NCBI RefSeq assembly: GCF_014197245.1
Contig: NZ_JACIFF010000001.1
Span: 62,001-126,000, forward strand
Reading direction: 5' to 3'
Length of the DNA stretch: 64,000 nt
Origin: Neolewinella aquimaris
Lineage (GTDB): Bacteria; Bacteroidota; Bacteroidia; Chitinophagales; Saprospiraceae
In this document: piece after piece, positions 34,016-42,834 of the stretch
Position numbering within the stretch: the first letter of the stretch is position 1
Layout of the letters: every line of letters starts with the position of its first letter
Notes under the pieces: model-generated
The model's input: only the letters and a program-made list of their open reading frames with translations
Told to the model about the DNA's origin: nothing
The model's database searches: none
Program-made: the position numbers and the translations under genes

Positions 34016-34633
34016 ATGAGCCAAGCTACCGCCACCAAGCGCCCCGTTCTTCTCTACACCGAACAGACCCCCAATCCCGAAACCCTCAAGTTCGTCACCA
34101 ACCGCATGCTCTACAACGGCACCGCCGAGTTCCGTGAGGAGGAGTTTGCCCGGGAGTGGTCGCCGCTGGCCTCCGAGTTGTACAACTTTCCCTACGTAAA
34201 GAAGGTGTACATCGCCAACAACTACGTCACGATCACCAAGGAATTCAACTACAGCTGGGACGACATCATGCTCAAGCTGAAGGAGTACGTCAAGGGCTAC
34301 CTTGAAGAAAACAAGCCCATCATCAACGACGGATTTGCCGAGGCGGTCGCCGATATCGAGGCGGAACGCGGCGTGAGCTACGAATACACCGAAGATGAAG
34401 CCGAAACGGTCACCCAGATCAAAGAGCTCATCGACACTTACGTCAAGCCCGCCGTGGAAATGGACGGTGGCAACATCGAGTTCAAGTCGTTCCAGGACGG
34501 CATCGTGACCGTGATAATGCAGGGCGCCTGCTCCGGCTGCCCGAGTTCTACCGTCACCCTGAAGTCTGGCATCGAGCAGATGCTCAAGCGCATGATGCCG
34601 CAGGTGAAGGAGGTGGTGCAGGAAATGGGGTAG
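34016..34633 (+). CDS. nfuA: NfuA/NifU-type Fe-S carrier protein
   Basis: 205 residues from ATG 34016. N-terminal Nfu_N domain (TEQTPNPETLKFVTNRMLY; FPYVKKVYIANNYVTITK) to about residue 90, then a NifU-like C-terminal domain with YVKPAVEMDGGNIEF and the Fe-S ligand motif GACSGCPSSTVTLKSGIE. It receives and delivers 4Fe-4S clusters. This Nfu_N plus NifU_C layout matches mitochondrial NFU1-type proteins. First of an Fe-S flavoured plus-strand group (bioA, fdx, iscX). Confidence 0.9.
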   Translation: MSQATATKRPVLLYTEQTPNPETLKFVTNRMLYNGTAEFREEEFAREWSPLASELYNFPYVKKVYIANNYVTITKEFNYSWDDIMLKLKEYVKGYLEENKPIINDGFAEAVADIEAERGVSYEYTEDEAETVTQIKELIDTYVKPAVEMDGGNIEFKSFQDGIVTVIMQGACSGCPSSTVTLKSGIEQMLKRMMPQVKEVVQEMG

Positions 34634-34641
34634 GGGATTTA

Positions 34642-34700
34642 CCATTTCCCATTTACAATATCAAATTTACAATTTGCGTGGAAGCTCGCTGCGCTCGTGG
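34642..34700. repeat. AT-rich linker plus GCTCGCTGCGCTCGT module
   Basis: ATTTACAATATCAAATTTAC-type words followed by GCTCGCTGCGCTCGTGG, matching the arrangement at 27466-27510. Confidence 0.45.
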
Positions 34701-34737
34701 CGTTGGGTGGCTCCTGAAACGCTGCTGTGCCCAGTAG

Positions 34738-36033
34738 ATGATTGATTCTTCCGATCTTGATTTTGACCGACGTCACCTGTGGCATCCCTACACGAGTCTG
34801 GCTGATCCGCTGCCGGTTTATCCGGTGGAGTCGGCGAGTGGGTGTCGGTTGAGACTGGCTGACGGGCGCGAGCTGGTCGATGGGATGGCGAGCTGGTGGT
34901 GCGCGATTCACGGATACAATATTCCGGAGCTTAACCGGGCGGCAACCGATCAGTTGGCGAAGATGTCGCACGTCATGTTTGGCGGATTGACCCACGAACC
35001 GGCCATTGAATTAGGCAGGCGGCTGGTGGAGATTACGCCGGACGGCCTCGATCGCGTTTTTCTGGCCGATAGCGGTTCGGTGAGCGTAGAGGTAGCGATG
35101 AAGATGGCCGTACAGTACCAGCACGCACTGGGCCGTAGCCGGACCACTTTTCTCACCCTGCGGGGCGGCTACCACGGCGATACGACGGGCCCGATGTCGG
35201 TCTGCGATCCGGTGACGGGGATGCACCAGCTCTTTGCGGGCTTCCTGCCGCGACACGAATTTTACGACCGCCCGCCCGGTGGATTTACTGCGGCGGTTGA
35301 TGCCGAATACATTAGTGGCCTGGAGGGTTTTTTCGCGACTCACGCCGATCGCGCCGCAGCCTTCATCGTCGAACCGGTGGTGCAGGGGGCGGGGGGGATG
35401 CATTTTTATAATCCGGCCTACTTGCGCGTCTTCCGGGAACTGTGCGACCGCCACGGACTGCTGCTCATCTTTGATGAGATCGCATCTGGTTTCGGCCGTA
35501 CGGGCAAACTCTTTGTGGGCGGGGACGCAGGAGCAATGCCCGACGTGATGACCGTTGGTAAAGGGCTTACCGGAGGATACCTTACCCTGGCCGCGACACT
35601 CTGTACCAGCGAAGTAGCGGATACGATCGGACGGGGCGAAGCCGGGGTGATGATGCACGGTCCCACCTTTATGGCTAATCCGCTGGCCTGTGCCGTAGCC
35701 GTAGCGAGCATCGATCTGCTGATGAGTCAGGATTGGAAAGCCAACATTGCCCGCATTGCGGATTCCCTTACCCTGCACCTGCGCCCCGCCGCCCAGAGCG
35801 ATCGGGTGAAAGAAGTGCGCGTGCTGGGAGCCATCGGGGTAGTGGAAATGCGGGACCCCGTTGACGTTGCCTCATTCCAGGCTCACTGTGTGGGTCGGGG
35901 GGTATGGATCAGGCCCTTCGGTCGGTTGGTGTACCTGATGCCGCCCTACGTCATAAGTGAAGACGACTTAGAACTGCTGTGCCTTACGGTCGTTAAATAT
36001 GTTCTAGCTTTGCAACCCGAAAATGACCCCTGA
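34738..36033 (+). CDS. bioA: Adenosylmethionine-8-amino-7-oxononanoate aminotransferase
   Basis: 431 residues, class III PLP aminotransferase. BioA hallmarks: [14 protein letters not shown] at the N-terminus, [57 protein letters not shown] and PLP lysine in [15 protein letters not shown]. It uses SAM as amino donor to make diaminopelargonate in biotin synthesis. No other bio gene lies nearby. Its 3' end carries the promoter core of the following ferredoxin gene. Confidence 0.92.
   Translation: MIDSSDLDFDRRHLWHPYTSLADPLPVYPVESASGCRLRLADGRELVDGMASWWCAIHGYNIPELNRAATDQLAKMSHVMFGGLTHEPAIELGRRLVEITPDGLDRVFLADSGSVSVEVAMKMAVQYQHALGRSRTTFLTLRGGYHGDTTGPMSVCDPVTGMHQLFAGFLPRHEFYDRPPGGFTAAVDAEYISGLEGFFATHADRAAAFIVEPVVQGAGGMHFYNPAYLRVFRELCDRHGLLLIFDEIASGFGRTGKLFVGGDAGAMPDVMTVGKGLTGGYLTLAATLCTSEVADTIGRGEAGVMMHGPTFMANPLACAVAVASIDLLMSQDWKANIARIADSLTLHLRPAAQSDRVKEVRVLGAIGVVEMRDPVDVASFQAHCVGRGVWIRPFGRLVYLMPPYVISEDDLELLCLTVVKYVLALQPENDP
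36005..36012 (+). promoter_or_regulatory. Promoter core TAGCTTTG inside the 3' end of bioA
   Basis: Exact TAnnTTTG match 24 nt before the ferredoxin ATG; would give the fdx gene its own transcript. Confidence 0.5.
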
Positions 36034-36036
36034 CCG

Positions 36037-36378
36037 ATGGCTACCGTAAAATTTACCTTTGAGGACAAGAATATTCCGCCCAAAACGGTCGAGAATGTCC
36101 CGACCGACGTGAGCATCCTGGAGGTGACCGAAGACAACGGCATTCACCTGAATCACAACTGCGGAGAGGTGTGTGCCTGCTCTACTTGCCACATCTACGT
36201 GAACAAGGGCGAAGACGCGCTGGAGGAAATCAGCGACAAGGAAGAAGACTTCATTGACCGCGCCATCAATCCCCGCATCGAGAGCCGCCTCGGCTGCCAG
36301 GCCGTCATTTTGGACGAAGACGCCGTCATCGAAGTGGAAATTCCCGACCAGAGCCGGATCATCGGACACGAACACTAA
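36037..36378 (+). CDS. fdx: 2Fe-2S ferredoxin, ISC/adrenodoxin type
   Basis: 113 residues. Cluster ligands follow the adrenodoxin spacing: C-x5-C-x2-C in HNCGEVCACSTCHIYV plus a distal Cys in SRLGCQAV. EEDFIDRAINPRIESRLGCQ is typical of Isc ferredoxins that feed electrons to Fe-S assembly. It lies 3 bp after bioA and 81 bp before the iscX-like gene. Confidence 0.9.
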   Translation: MATVKFTFEDKNIPPKTVENVPTDVSILEVTEDNGIHLNHNCGEVCACSTCHIYVNKGEDALEEISDKEEDFIDRAINPRIESRLGCQAVILDEDAVIEVEIPDQSRIIGHEH

Positions 36379-36459
36379 GTAGTAGGTTAGTTCTTTGGTC
36401 CGTTATAGGCAATACTTTGCCCAGTCCATCGACTAAGGAATTTGACCACTAATGCCTAA

Positions 36460-36732
36460 TTGCCTAACGAACTAAACTACTACATTTTGAGCTTTAAAGA
36501 CTTCAACGACTTTCCCTTCGGCTGGCCCGACCACGAGGACATTGCCATCGCGCTCTACGACCGCTTCGGAGACGACTTTGGCCAGGACAAGATCTACCGC
36601 ATCCGCTTCACCGACCTCCTGGACTGGATCCTGGAAATTCCGCAGTTCACCGGCACCCGCGAGCAATCTACCGAAGAGCACCTGGAGCAGATTCAGGCGA
36701 AGTGGGTGTATGAGTGGAGGGAGAATCAGTAG
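36460..36732 (+). CDS. iscX: IscX-like protein (Fe-S assembly regulator)
   Basis: 90 residues from TTG 36460; TTG 36487 is also possible. No ATG or GTG start fits. The core PDHEDIAIALYDRFGDDF, YRIRFTDLLDWILEIPQF and HLEQIQAKWVYEWRE follows the IscX pattern (D-x2-IA-ALY, RFTDL-WI, WxxE). IscX binds the cysteine desulfurase IscS and modulates cluster assembly. Neighbouring ferredoxin and nfuA agree with this. Start site is the main uncertainty. Confidence 0.75.
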   Translation: MPNELNYYILSFKDFNDFPFGWPDHEDIAIALYDRFGDDFGQDKIYRIRFTDLLDWILEIPQFTGTREQSTEEHLEQIQAKWVYEWRENQ

Positions 36733-36742
36733 AGTAGTAATG

Positions 36743-36802
36743 TAGTATGGTAGTACAGTAGTACGGTAGTCCTGTAGACCGTACTACTGTACTACCGTAC
36801 TA
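36743..36802. repeat. Long hairpin of GTA/GTAC units between iscX and kdsC
   Basis: Arms 36743-36767 and 36778-36802 are 25 bp, complementary but for one position, around a 10-nt loop. Each arm is itself made of GTAGTAC-like words. Could act as a terminator or a repeat-type RNA structure; no T-run follows immediately. Confidence 0.7.
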
Positions 36803-36822
36803 CTAGAATACCGTACTAAAAC

Positions 36823-37356
36823 ATGAACGAGCTAGAACGCTTCACCGACATCACCACCTTCATCTTCGACGTCGATGGGGTACTGACCAATTCACAGTTG
36901 ATGATACTGGAGGATGGGGGATTGTTGCGGCAGATGAATGTGCGGGATGGGTACGCGATCAAGCGGGCACTGGAGAAGGGGTATCAGGTGTGCGTAATTA
37001 CCGGGGGGAAGAGCCAGGGAGTGGTTTCGCGGTTGCAGGGACTCGGGGTGGTGGACATCTACTACGGGGTGCAGGATAAAGTGGAGGCGTACCGGGAGTA
37101 TATGGACCTGTATGACCTGGACGACGAGAATGTCCTGTTTATGGGAGACGACGTGCCGGACTATGAAGTGATGCGGCTGGTGGGATTTCCGACTTGTCCA
37201 CAGGATGCTTGCTCGGAGATATTGTCAATTTCGAAGTACGTGAGCGATAAATGCGGGGGCGCGGGAGCCGTGCGGGACGTGATCGAGCGAACGCTAAGGC
37301 TGCACGGGAAGTGGCTACCCGACGATCCGACTGATGAGTTGCCGACGAGCGTTTAG
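36823..37356 (+). CDS. kdsC: KdsC-like HAD phosphatase (KDO-8-phosphate phosphatase)
   Basis: 177 residues. Capless HAD fold: motif I FIFDVDGVLTNS, motif II VCVITGGKS, Lys in YYGVQDKVEAY, and motif IV LFMGDDVPDYEVM. The short length and DVDGVLT start are typical of KdsC, which makes KDO for lipopolysaccharide. It follows the GTA hairpin by 20 bp and ends 5 bp from the convergent Uma2 gene. No kdsA or kdsB in the window. Confidence 0.85.
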   Translation: MNELERFTDITTFIFDVDGVLTNSQLMILEDGGLLRQMNVRDGYAIKRALEKGYQVCVITGGKSQGVVSRLQGLGVVDIYYGVQDKVEAYREYMDLYDLDDENVLFMGDDVPDYEVMRLVGFPTCPQDACSEILSISKYVSDKCGGAGAVRDVIERTLRLHGKWLPDDPTDELPTSV

Positions 37357-37361
37357 GGCAG

Positions 37362-37973
37362 TTAACCTTTGTTAGATTCTTTCTGTGGGGCGTCGATCTG
37401 AACATCGCGGTACAGCTCACTGAGTGGGAGGCTGACGCCGAGGCTAGCAAGGGTTATGCTTTCCTCTAATCCATCGGCGTAGTGGAAGCTGCCGAGATTG
37501 CTTTCTTCGTAGCGTCGGTAGAGTGTTACGTGTATTTTATCCTGGTCAATAAGAAGAATTTCTCTTACCGTCGGCAAGGAAAGATAGTAACGCATTTTGG
37601 AGCCCCGGTCATAGTCCGCGGAGGATGCGGAAATGACTTCAACTATTACCCGGGGATTGCGGACAGCACCAGTGATGGTGTCTGATTCGTTAACCTTCCC
37701 ACATACCACGGCGGCGTCGGGATAGACGTAGCGACTGCCTTCATTGATTTCAACTTTAACTTCAGAATTAAAAGCAATACACTTTTTTCCGCCAGCAACT
37801 ATTTCGCTGCGGAGGAGCCCGGCACAATTCGCACAAATAATGCTGTGCTGTATCGTCCCTCCAGCCATGGCGAATACTTCGCCTTCGTGATATTCATACC
37901 GTACTTCCCCTTGCTGTTCGAAGGCAAGGTATTCGGTAATAGGCAGTTTTGTGATGTGAGCTACGGCCATCAT
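37362..37973 (-). CDS. Uma2-family (DUF820) putative endonuclease
   Basis: 203 residues. PD-(D/E)XK-type restriction-like pattern: YEYHEGEVFAMAGGT, YVYPDAAVVCGK, RVIVEVISASSADYDRGSKMRYYLSL, LLIDQDKIHVTLYRR. The DAAVV and EV-S elements carry the expected acidic residues. Uma2 proteins are multi-copy in some bacteria and their biological function is unclear. Divergent from pcrA, with 86 bp between the starts. Confidence 0.85.
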   Translation of the reverse strand: MMAVAHITKLPITEYLAFEQQGEVRYEYHEGEVFAMAGGTIQHSIICANCAGLLRSEIVAGGKKCIAFNSEVKVEINEGSRYVYPDAAVVCGKVNESDTITGAVRNPRVIVEVISASSADYDRGSKMRYYLSLPTVREILLIDQDKIHVTLYRRYEESNLGSFHYADGLEESITLASLGVSLPLSELYRDVQIDAPQKESNKG

Positions 37974-38030
37974 TCATTGCTTTCCGCTAATATACCCTGC
38001 ACCTGCGGCCCCGCCAAACAAATTGTTGCT

Positions 38031-38038
38031 TATCTTGG
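38031..38038 (+). promoter_or_regulatory. Promoter core TATCTTGG for the UvrD/PcrA gene
   Basis: One mismatch to TAnnTTTG; 21 nt before ATG 38060. Confidence 0.4.
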
Positions 38039-38059
38039 CCGCTCGCTCGAAACCGATAC

Positions 38060-40378
38060 ATGATGCCCGAACCTAAGACCAGCAGCTACCTCGACTCCCT
38101 GAACGACGTACAGCGGCAGGCGGTCACGACGATCGACGGGCCCGTACTGGTGGTGGCCGGACCGGGATCGGGGAAGACCCGGGTGCTCACCTTTCGCATC
38201 GCCCACATCATCGAACAGGGGACGGCGCCCTGGGAAATTCTGGCCCTGACGTTTACCAACAAGGCGGCGCGGGAGATGAAGGGACGAATCGAGGAAGTCG
38301 TGGGCAAACGGGCCAGCTACATCTGGGCGGGCACCTTCCACAGTTTGTTCGCGCGGATTCTGCGGGTGGAGGCCCAGCACATTGGCTACCCGAGCAACTT
38401 TACGATCTACGATACCGACGATACGAAGAGCCTGCTCAACTCCATTATCCGGGAGTTTAATCTAGACCCGAAGGTGTACGGCGCCAATGCCATCAAAAAC
38501 CGCATCAGCTCCGCGAAGAGCAGCCTGATCACGCCCAAACTTTACGAAAAGAATGAGGAGCTGCTGGCCCAGGACAAGCTGGCAAACATGCCCCTCGTGT
38601 ACAAGATTTATACCGCCTACGTAGCCCGGTGCAAGAAGGCCGGCGCGATGGACTTCGACGACCTGCTGTTCCGCCTGTTCGAGCTGATGCAGAACGTGCC
38701 GGAGGTAGTGCAGAAGTACCGCGAGAAGTTTAAGTACGTGCTTGTAGACGAGTTTCAGGACACGAATACCCTGCAGTACGCCATCATCAAAAAACTGGTG
38801 CAGTACCCCGATAGTCCGCGCAACATCTGCGTGGTGGGAGACGACGCCCAGTCGATCTACGCCTTCCGGGGGGCAACGATTCAGAACATTCTGGACTTCG
38901 AGCAGGATTTCGGTCAGTTCGGCATTCAGACCTTCAAGCTGGAGCAGAATTACCGCAGCACGGAAAATATTGTAAACACGGCTAATGCCGTCATCAGCTA
39001 CAACAAGCGGCAGATTCAGAAGAGCATTTGGAGCGATAAGGGGGTAGGGGACAAGATCCGCGTCATCAAGGCCGTCGACGACAACGAGGAGGGACGCCGG
39101 GTAGCGGATACCATTCTGGAGCAGAAGAACCGCTACCACTTGCAAAACAACGACGTTGCGATCCTGTACCGGACCAACTCTCAGTCGCGCATTTTCGAGG
39201 AATACTTACGGCGCTTTAATATCGCCTACCGCGTATACGGGGGGCAGAGCTTCTACCAGCGCAAGGAAGTCAAGGACCTGATTGCTTACCTACGTATGGT
39301 GGTCAATCCAAACGACGAGGAAGCTTTCCGGCGATCGATCAATCATCCTAAAAGGGGCATCGGTGGCACCAGCGTCGCGAAGGTGACCACGCTGGCCCGG
39401 CAGCAGAACCTGACCCTCTTCGAGGCCCTCAAGCACGTGGACCTACCCAAACGTACCCGCCACGCCGCCGATGGATACATTCACGTCATCGAGCAGGCCA
39501 TGGCCAAAGCCGACACCGCCAATGCCTACGAACTGGCCGACCTAATTGCCAAAGGCAGCGGACTGACGGATATGCTGCGCAACGACAAGTCGATCGAGGG
39601 CATGGGAAGACTGGAAAACCACGAGGCTCTGCTGGACGGCATCAAATCTTTTGTCGAGGACGATACAGTCATCGATACCGATACGCTCCCGGACAAATCA
39701 CTGGCCACCTACCTGCAAAACATTGCGCTGCTCACCGACGCCGACGAGAGCGACTCCACCAATACCGACGTAGTGACGCTGATGTCGGTCCATGCGGCAA
39801 AGGGGCTCGAGTACAAATCCATTTTCGTGGTCGGCCTGGAGGAAAAGCTCTTCCCCAGCTGGATGAGCATGGACAGTATGGAGGGGCTGGACGAGGAGCG
39901 GCGGCTGTTCTACGTGGCCATCACGCGGGCCGAGCTTTACCTTACCCTCAGCTACGCCAACACCCGTTACCGCTACGGTAAAATGGTCATGAACGAGCCC
40001 AGCCGCTTCCTGGCCGAGGTGCCGGCGGACGCGGTCGAGAACACCACCGGCGGCGGACGGCGCAGCAACGACTTCGAATTCGATAAGGTGGCCCGCCAGC
40101 GGGAGCACCGGGCACGGGTAACGGGTGTCACCCCCAACAAGCGTCGGGGAACCGCCCGCTTCGCCGCGCCGAAAGTGGACCCCGCCACCTTCGAACCGAG
40201 CCCCATCACCGAGGTTGAAACCGGTCGTCGGGTACTGCACCTGAAATTTGGGGAAGGCAAAGTGCTGCACGTGGACGGGGGAGCGGACAACCGGATTGCC
40301 ACGATCCACTTCAGCGACCTGCCCCAGCCCGAAAAGCGCATTATGCTGAAATTTGCCAAACTTCAGGTGTTGGACTAG
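38060..40378 (+). CDS. UvrD/PcrA-type DNA helicase
   Basis: 772 residues, superfamily 1A helicase. LNDVQRQAVTTIDGPVLVVA then Walker A GPGSGKTRVL, TFTNKAAREMKGR, DEFQDTNTLQY, GDDAQSIYAFRGA, LEQNYRST, VTLMSVHAAKGLEY and VAITRAELYLTLSYA give all seven motifs. The C-terminus has the PcrA-type tail GRRVLHLKFGEGKVLHVDGG. It unwinds DNA 3' to 5' in repair and replication. Start at 38060 or 38063 (MM). It is alone on its strand with the glycosidase gene following. Confidence 0.93.
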   Translation: MMPEPKTSSYLDSLNDVQRQAVTTIDGPVLVVAGPGSGKTRVLTFRIAHIIEQGTAPWEILALTFTNKAAREMKGRIEEVVGKRASYIWAGTFHSLFARILRVEAQHIGYPSNFTIYDTDDTKSLLNSIIREFNLDPKVYGANAIKNRISSAKSSLITPKLYEKNEELLAQDKLANMPLVYKIYTAYVARCKKAGAMDFDDLLFRLFELMQNVPEVVQKYREKFKYVLVDEFQDTNTLQYAIIKKLVQYPDSPRNICVVGDDAQSIYAFRGATIQNILDFEQDFGQFGIQTFKLEQNYRSTENIVNTANAVISYNKRQIQKSIWSDKGVGDKIRVIKAVDDNEEGRRVADTILEQKNRYHLQNNDVAILYRTNSQSRIFEEYLRRFNIAYRVYGGQSFYQRKEVKDLIAYLRMVVNPNDEEAFRRSINHPKRGIGGTSVAKVTTLARQQNLTLFEALKHVDLPKRTRHAADGYIHVIEQAMAKADTANAYELADLIAKGSGLTDMLRNDKSIEGMGRLENHEALLDGIKSFVEDDTVIDTDTLPDKSLATYLQNIALLTDADESDSTNTDVVTLMSVHAAKGLEYKSIFVVGLEEKLFPSWMSMDSMEGLDEERRLFYVAITRAELYLTLSYANTRYRYGKMVMNEPSRFLAEVPADAVENTTGGGRRSNDFEFDKVARQREHRARVTGVTPNKRRGTARFAAPKVDPATFEPSPITEVETGRRVLHLKFGEGKVLHVDGGADNRIATIHFSDLPQPEKRIMLKFAKLQVLD

Positions 40379-40423
40379 GTAAGTGACCGACACCTATGGA
40401 ATAAATCCATCGGATAGAGTTAT

Positions 40424-40431
40424 TACATTGG
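40424..40431 (+). promoter_or_regulatory. Promoter core TACATTGG for the GH5-like gene
   Basis: Near-consensus; 4 nt before ATG 40436, so leaderless transcription is likely. Confidence 0.4.
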
Positions 40432-40435
40432 TAGA

Positions 40436-41614
40436 ATGAAACCACTCATTGCGCTACTCTTTCTGCTGCCTATCCTTATTTCATGCGATGGAGGGGGAGG
40501 GCCCGGTAATGGTGCCGATACCACGGAGTCGAAGTTCGTAAACTTCGATACGTCCACCGTTGCCGGCCGGTGGTCCAGGGAAAAAGCTCAGGAATACTAC
40601 GATGCGCACCCCTGGATCGTCGGGGCAAACTACAACAACCGCGGTGCCATCAATCAACTGGAAATGTTCCAGGCCGAGACCTTCGATACTGCCCAAATCA
40701 ATGAGGAACTCGGGTGGGCCGCGGGCATAGGAATGAACTCGATGCGGGTGTACCTGCATAACTTGTTGTGGGAACAGGACAGCACCGCCTTTCTGAACCG
40801 ACTGGAGCAGTACCTCACGGTTGCCGACAGCCACGGGATCTCCACCACCTTCGTGCTCTTCGACGCCGTTTGGAATCCGAATAGCGATCTGGGCCCACAG
40901 CCCGCTCCGAAACCCTACACCCACAATAGCGGCTGGGTGCAGAGCCCCCCGGAAAGGCAGTTGAGTGGTGACCGGAGTCATTACCCCCAATTCAGGTCAT
41001 ACGTGGAGGGGATCCTCCGTCACTTCGACGGAGACGATCGAATTTTTATGTACGATCTGTACAACGAGCCGGACAACAACAATTTCGGAAAGTTCCCTAG
41101 TGAGCGGGCCAACACCAAGGGCGAACGCGTCTTCCCCCTCTTACGCGCCTGCTTCGAGTGGGCCCGGGCGGTGAACCCCTCTCAACCCCTGACGGCGGGC
41201 GTGTGGATTGGGGACATCAGCGATCCCCACGAGTTAGGTGCCTTTAATGCGTTTCAGCTGAATAATTCGGACATAATCACCTTCCACTCCTACGGCTCTC
41301 CGGAAGAGTTGCGGGCGAAGTATCTTGAATTCCTGCCCCGTTACGGACGACCAATCGTGTGCACCGAGTACATGGCCCGCACGAACGGCAGCACCTTCGC
41401 GGGCTACCTGCCCATCTTTAAGGAAGAAAACATCGGGGCCTACAACTGGGGACTGGTAGCCGGAAAAAGCCAGACCATTTATCCCTGGGAGAGCTGGGAC
41501 AGCATCTATACCGCGGAACCGCAACAGTGGTTTCACGACGTATTTCGACCGGACGGCACGCCCTACGATAGTACGGAGACGCTGCTGATCCAGGAATTGA
41601 CCGACCGACCCTAG
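40436..41614 (+). CDS. GH5/clan A-like glycoside hydrolase lipoprotein
   Basis: 392 residues. Lipoprotein signal with Cys17 (LPILISC), followed by a Gly/Asp linker. A TIM-barrel glycosidase follows with acid/base Glu211 in YDLYNEPDNN and candidate nucleophile Glu311 in RPIVCTEYMAR, plus WNPNSDLGPQPAPK and FHSYGSPEEL. Clan A enzymes of this type act on beta-linked polysaccharides (cellulose, mannan or xylan); the substrate cannot be deduced. It is surface- or periplasm-anchored. The 3' end lies 5 bp from the convergent PycTM-like gene. Confidence 0.75.
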   Translation: MKPLIALLFLLPILISCDGGGGPGNGADTTESKFVNFDTSTVAGRWSREKAQEYYDAHPWIVGANYNNRGAINQLEMFQAETFDTAQINEELGWAAGIGMNSMRVYLHNLLWEQDSTAFLNRLEQYLTVADSHGISTTFVLFDAVWNPNSDLGPQPAPKPYTHNSGWVQSPPERQLSGDRSHYPQFRSYVEGILRHFDGDDRIFMYDLYNEPDNNNFGKFPSERANTKGERVFPLLRACFEWARAVNPSQPLTAGVWIGDISDPHELGAFNAFQLNNSDIITFHSYGSPEELRAKYLEFLPRYGRPIVCTEYMARTNGSTFAGYLPIFKEENIGAYNWGLVAGKSQTIYPWESWDSIYTAEPQQWFHDVFRPDGTPYDSTETLLIQELTDRP

Positions 41615-41619
41615 CAGAC

Positions 41620-42834
41620 CTAGTTGAAGCTGGTAAGATTGAAAATATACACGGTGAGGAAGATGATCACCGCCAGGGCAAGTCCACCGATAAAGGTATT
41701 GTAACTGATGGTCAGCAACAGGTACTTGCGGTGCAGCACCTGGCCGAGGTCGTACAGGTCGCGCCCGAGGTCGTCGTAGAGGCTGTCCTGGTCCATCTTC
41801 ATTTTTGACATGTACTTGATGAAGTCGGATTTTTCCAGCTTCAGGAAGTTGCCGAAATAAAGGAGACTGGCTTCCTTGCTTTCGAGCAGTTTGCGCTTCT
41901 TGATGCGGTACTCGGTCACCTTGGGGCGTGCGGAGAATACCGCGAAGATGACCGCGGTGAGGGAGCTGATGAGCAGGATGATGATGGGCGCCAGAAACTC
42001 CGGATCCTCGAAGAAAAGCTCTTCAAAGAAGCTGAGTCCCGCACCCGAGACCGCGATCAGGATCGACAGGATGATCGTGTTGATGGAGATCATCATATTG
42101 GCCTTATCGTCGGCAATCCGGCTCAGGTTGATGTGGTTGCGGAAGGCCGTCCGGTACATCGTATCGATGCCCCGGCCGAAGTTCTTGCCCGTTTTGGCCT
42201 TTACTTCCTTCTGCTGAATCTTGTAGTTGTTGCTCTGTTGCTTGCTGACGTTCTTGCGGCGGCGGCTGTCGAATTCCTCCTTCCCGACATCGGTGAGGTA
42301 ATTGAATTTTAGTAGGAAGTCCTGCATCTCCTTACCAAATTTGACGGGGTCGCCCACCTTTCCTTCGACCGCCTCCCGCTCCAACTGTAGGAGGTTGGAA
42401 CGGCGGTCGTAGCGCTTTCGGCCGAGCCAACTCCAGGCCGCATCGTGCAGCAGGCGGACTTCGAAGGGACTCTGGGCGGTAGCCGCGGGAGCAGCGGTGA
42501 TCCAAGAAGCGGCGTCTTCCGCATCAAAGCCCTCCTCCTTCGCAAAGGCGAGCAATTCCGCTGCGGAGCGTTCGGCGAATTTCTTATGGCCCTTGGTGTA
42601 CCCCAGCGGGTAGAAGAGTGCCGCCAGTCGCAGCTTTTTGGTCAGGGCTTCGTCGAGGTCGGCCTCTTCCGCCAGATCGACGATCTTGTCCGCGATCTCT
42701 TCCGAGAACGCGTAGTTGTGGAAGAGATAGATGGGGTCCAGCGATTCGTTGAAGCGAGCCCGGACATAGGCTTCCGCACGCTTAAAAACCTTATCCTCAG
42801 TTTTCTCCGCGGTCGCTTTCTCCTCTTTGTCCAT
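41620..42834 (-). CDS. HD-domain-derived Pycsar-effector-type (PycTM/DUF5706) membrane protein
   Basis: 404 residues from ATG 42834. Residues 30-140 have the outline of an HD phosphohydrolase (FHNYAFSEEI, LRLAALFYPLGYTKGH, LLHDAAWSWLG), but the HD dipeptide is replaced by Tyr-Pro (FYPLGY) and other ligands are partly lost, so it should be catalytically inactive. Residues 220-404 match the PycTM region: NHINLSRIADDKANMMISINTIILS, membrane helices at about 248-266, 281-300 and 372-395, and a basic segment between them. In Pycsar immunity such proteins respond to cCMP/cUMP; no cyclase is in this window. The ORF overlaps the preceding gene by 38 bp. A further upstream start (42873) is possible. 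Confidence 0.75.
   Translation of the reverse strand: MDKEEKATAEKTEDKVFKRAEAYVRARFNESLDPIYLFHNYAFSEEIADKIVDLAEEADLDEALTKKLRLAALFYPLGYTKGHKKFAERSAAELLAFAKEEGFDAEDAASWITAAPAATAQSPFEVRLLHDAAWSWLGRKRYDRRSNLLQLEREAVEGKVGDPVKFGKEMQDFLLKFNYLTDVGKEEFDSRRRKNVSKQQSNNYKIQQKEVKAKTGKNFGRGIDTMYRTAFRNHINLSRIADDKANMMISINTIILSILIAVSGAGLSFFEELFFEDPEFLAPIIILLISSLTAVIFAVFSARPKVTEYRIKKRKLLESKEASLLYFGNFLKLEKSDFIKYMSKMKMDQDSLYDDLGRDLYDLGQVLHRKYLLLTISYNTFIGGLALAVIIFLTVYIFNLTSFN

Noticed and set aside
36743-36802. tRNA or small structured RNA gene
   Set aside because: The fold is a single long hairpin, not a cloverleaf; no anticodon arm or conserved T-loop.
37362-37973. Restriction-modification or toxin-antitoxin system around the Uma2 gene
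   Set aside because: No methylase, antitoxin or partner gene lies beside it; KdsC and PcrA are housekeeping.
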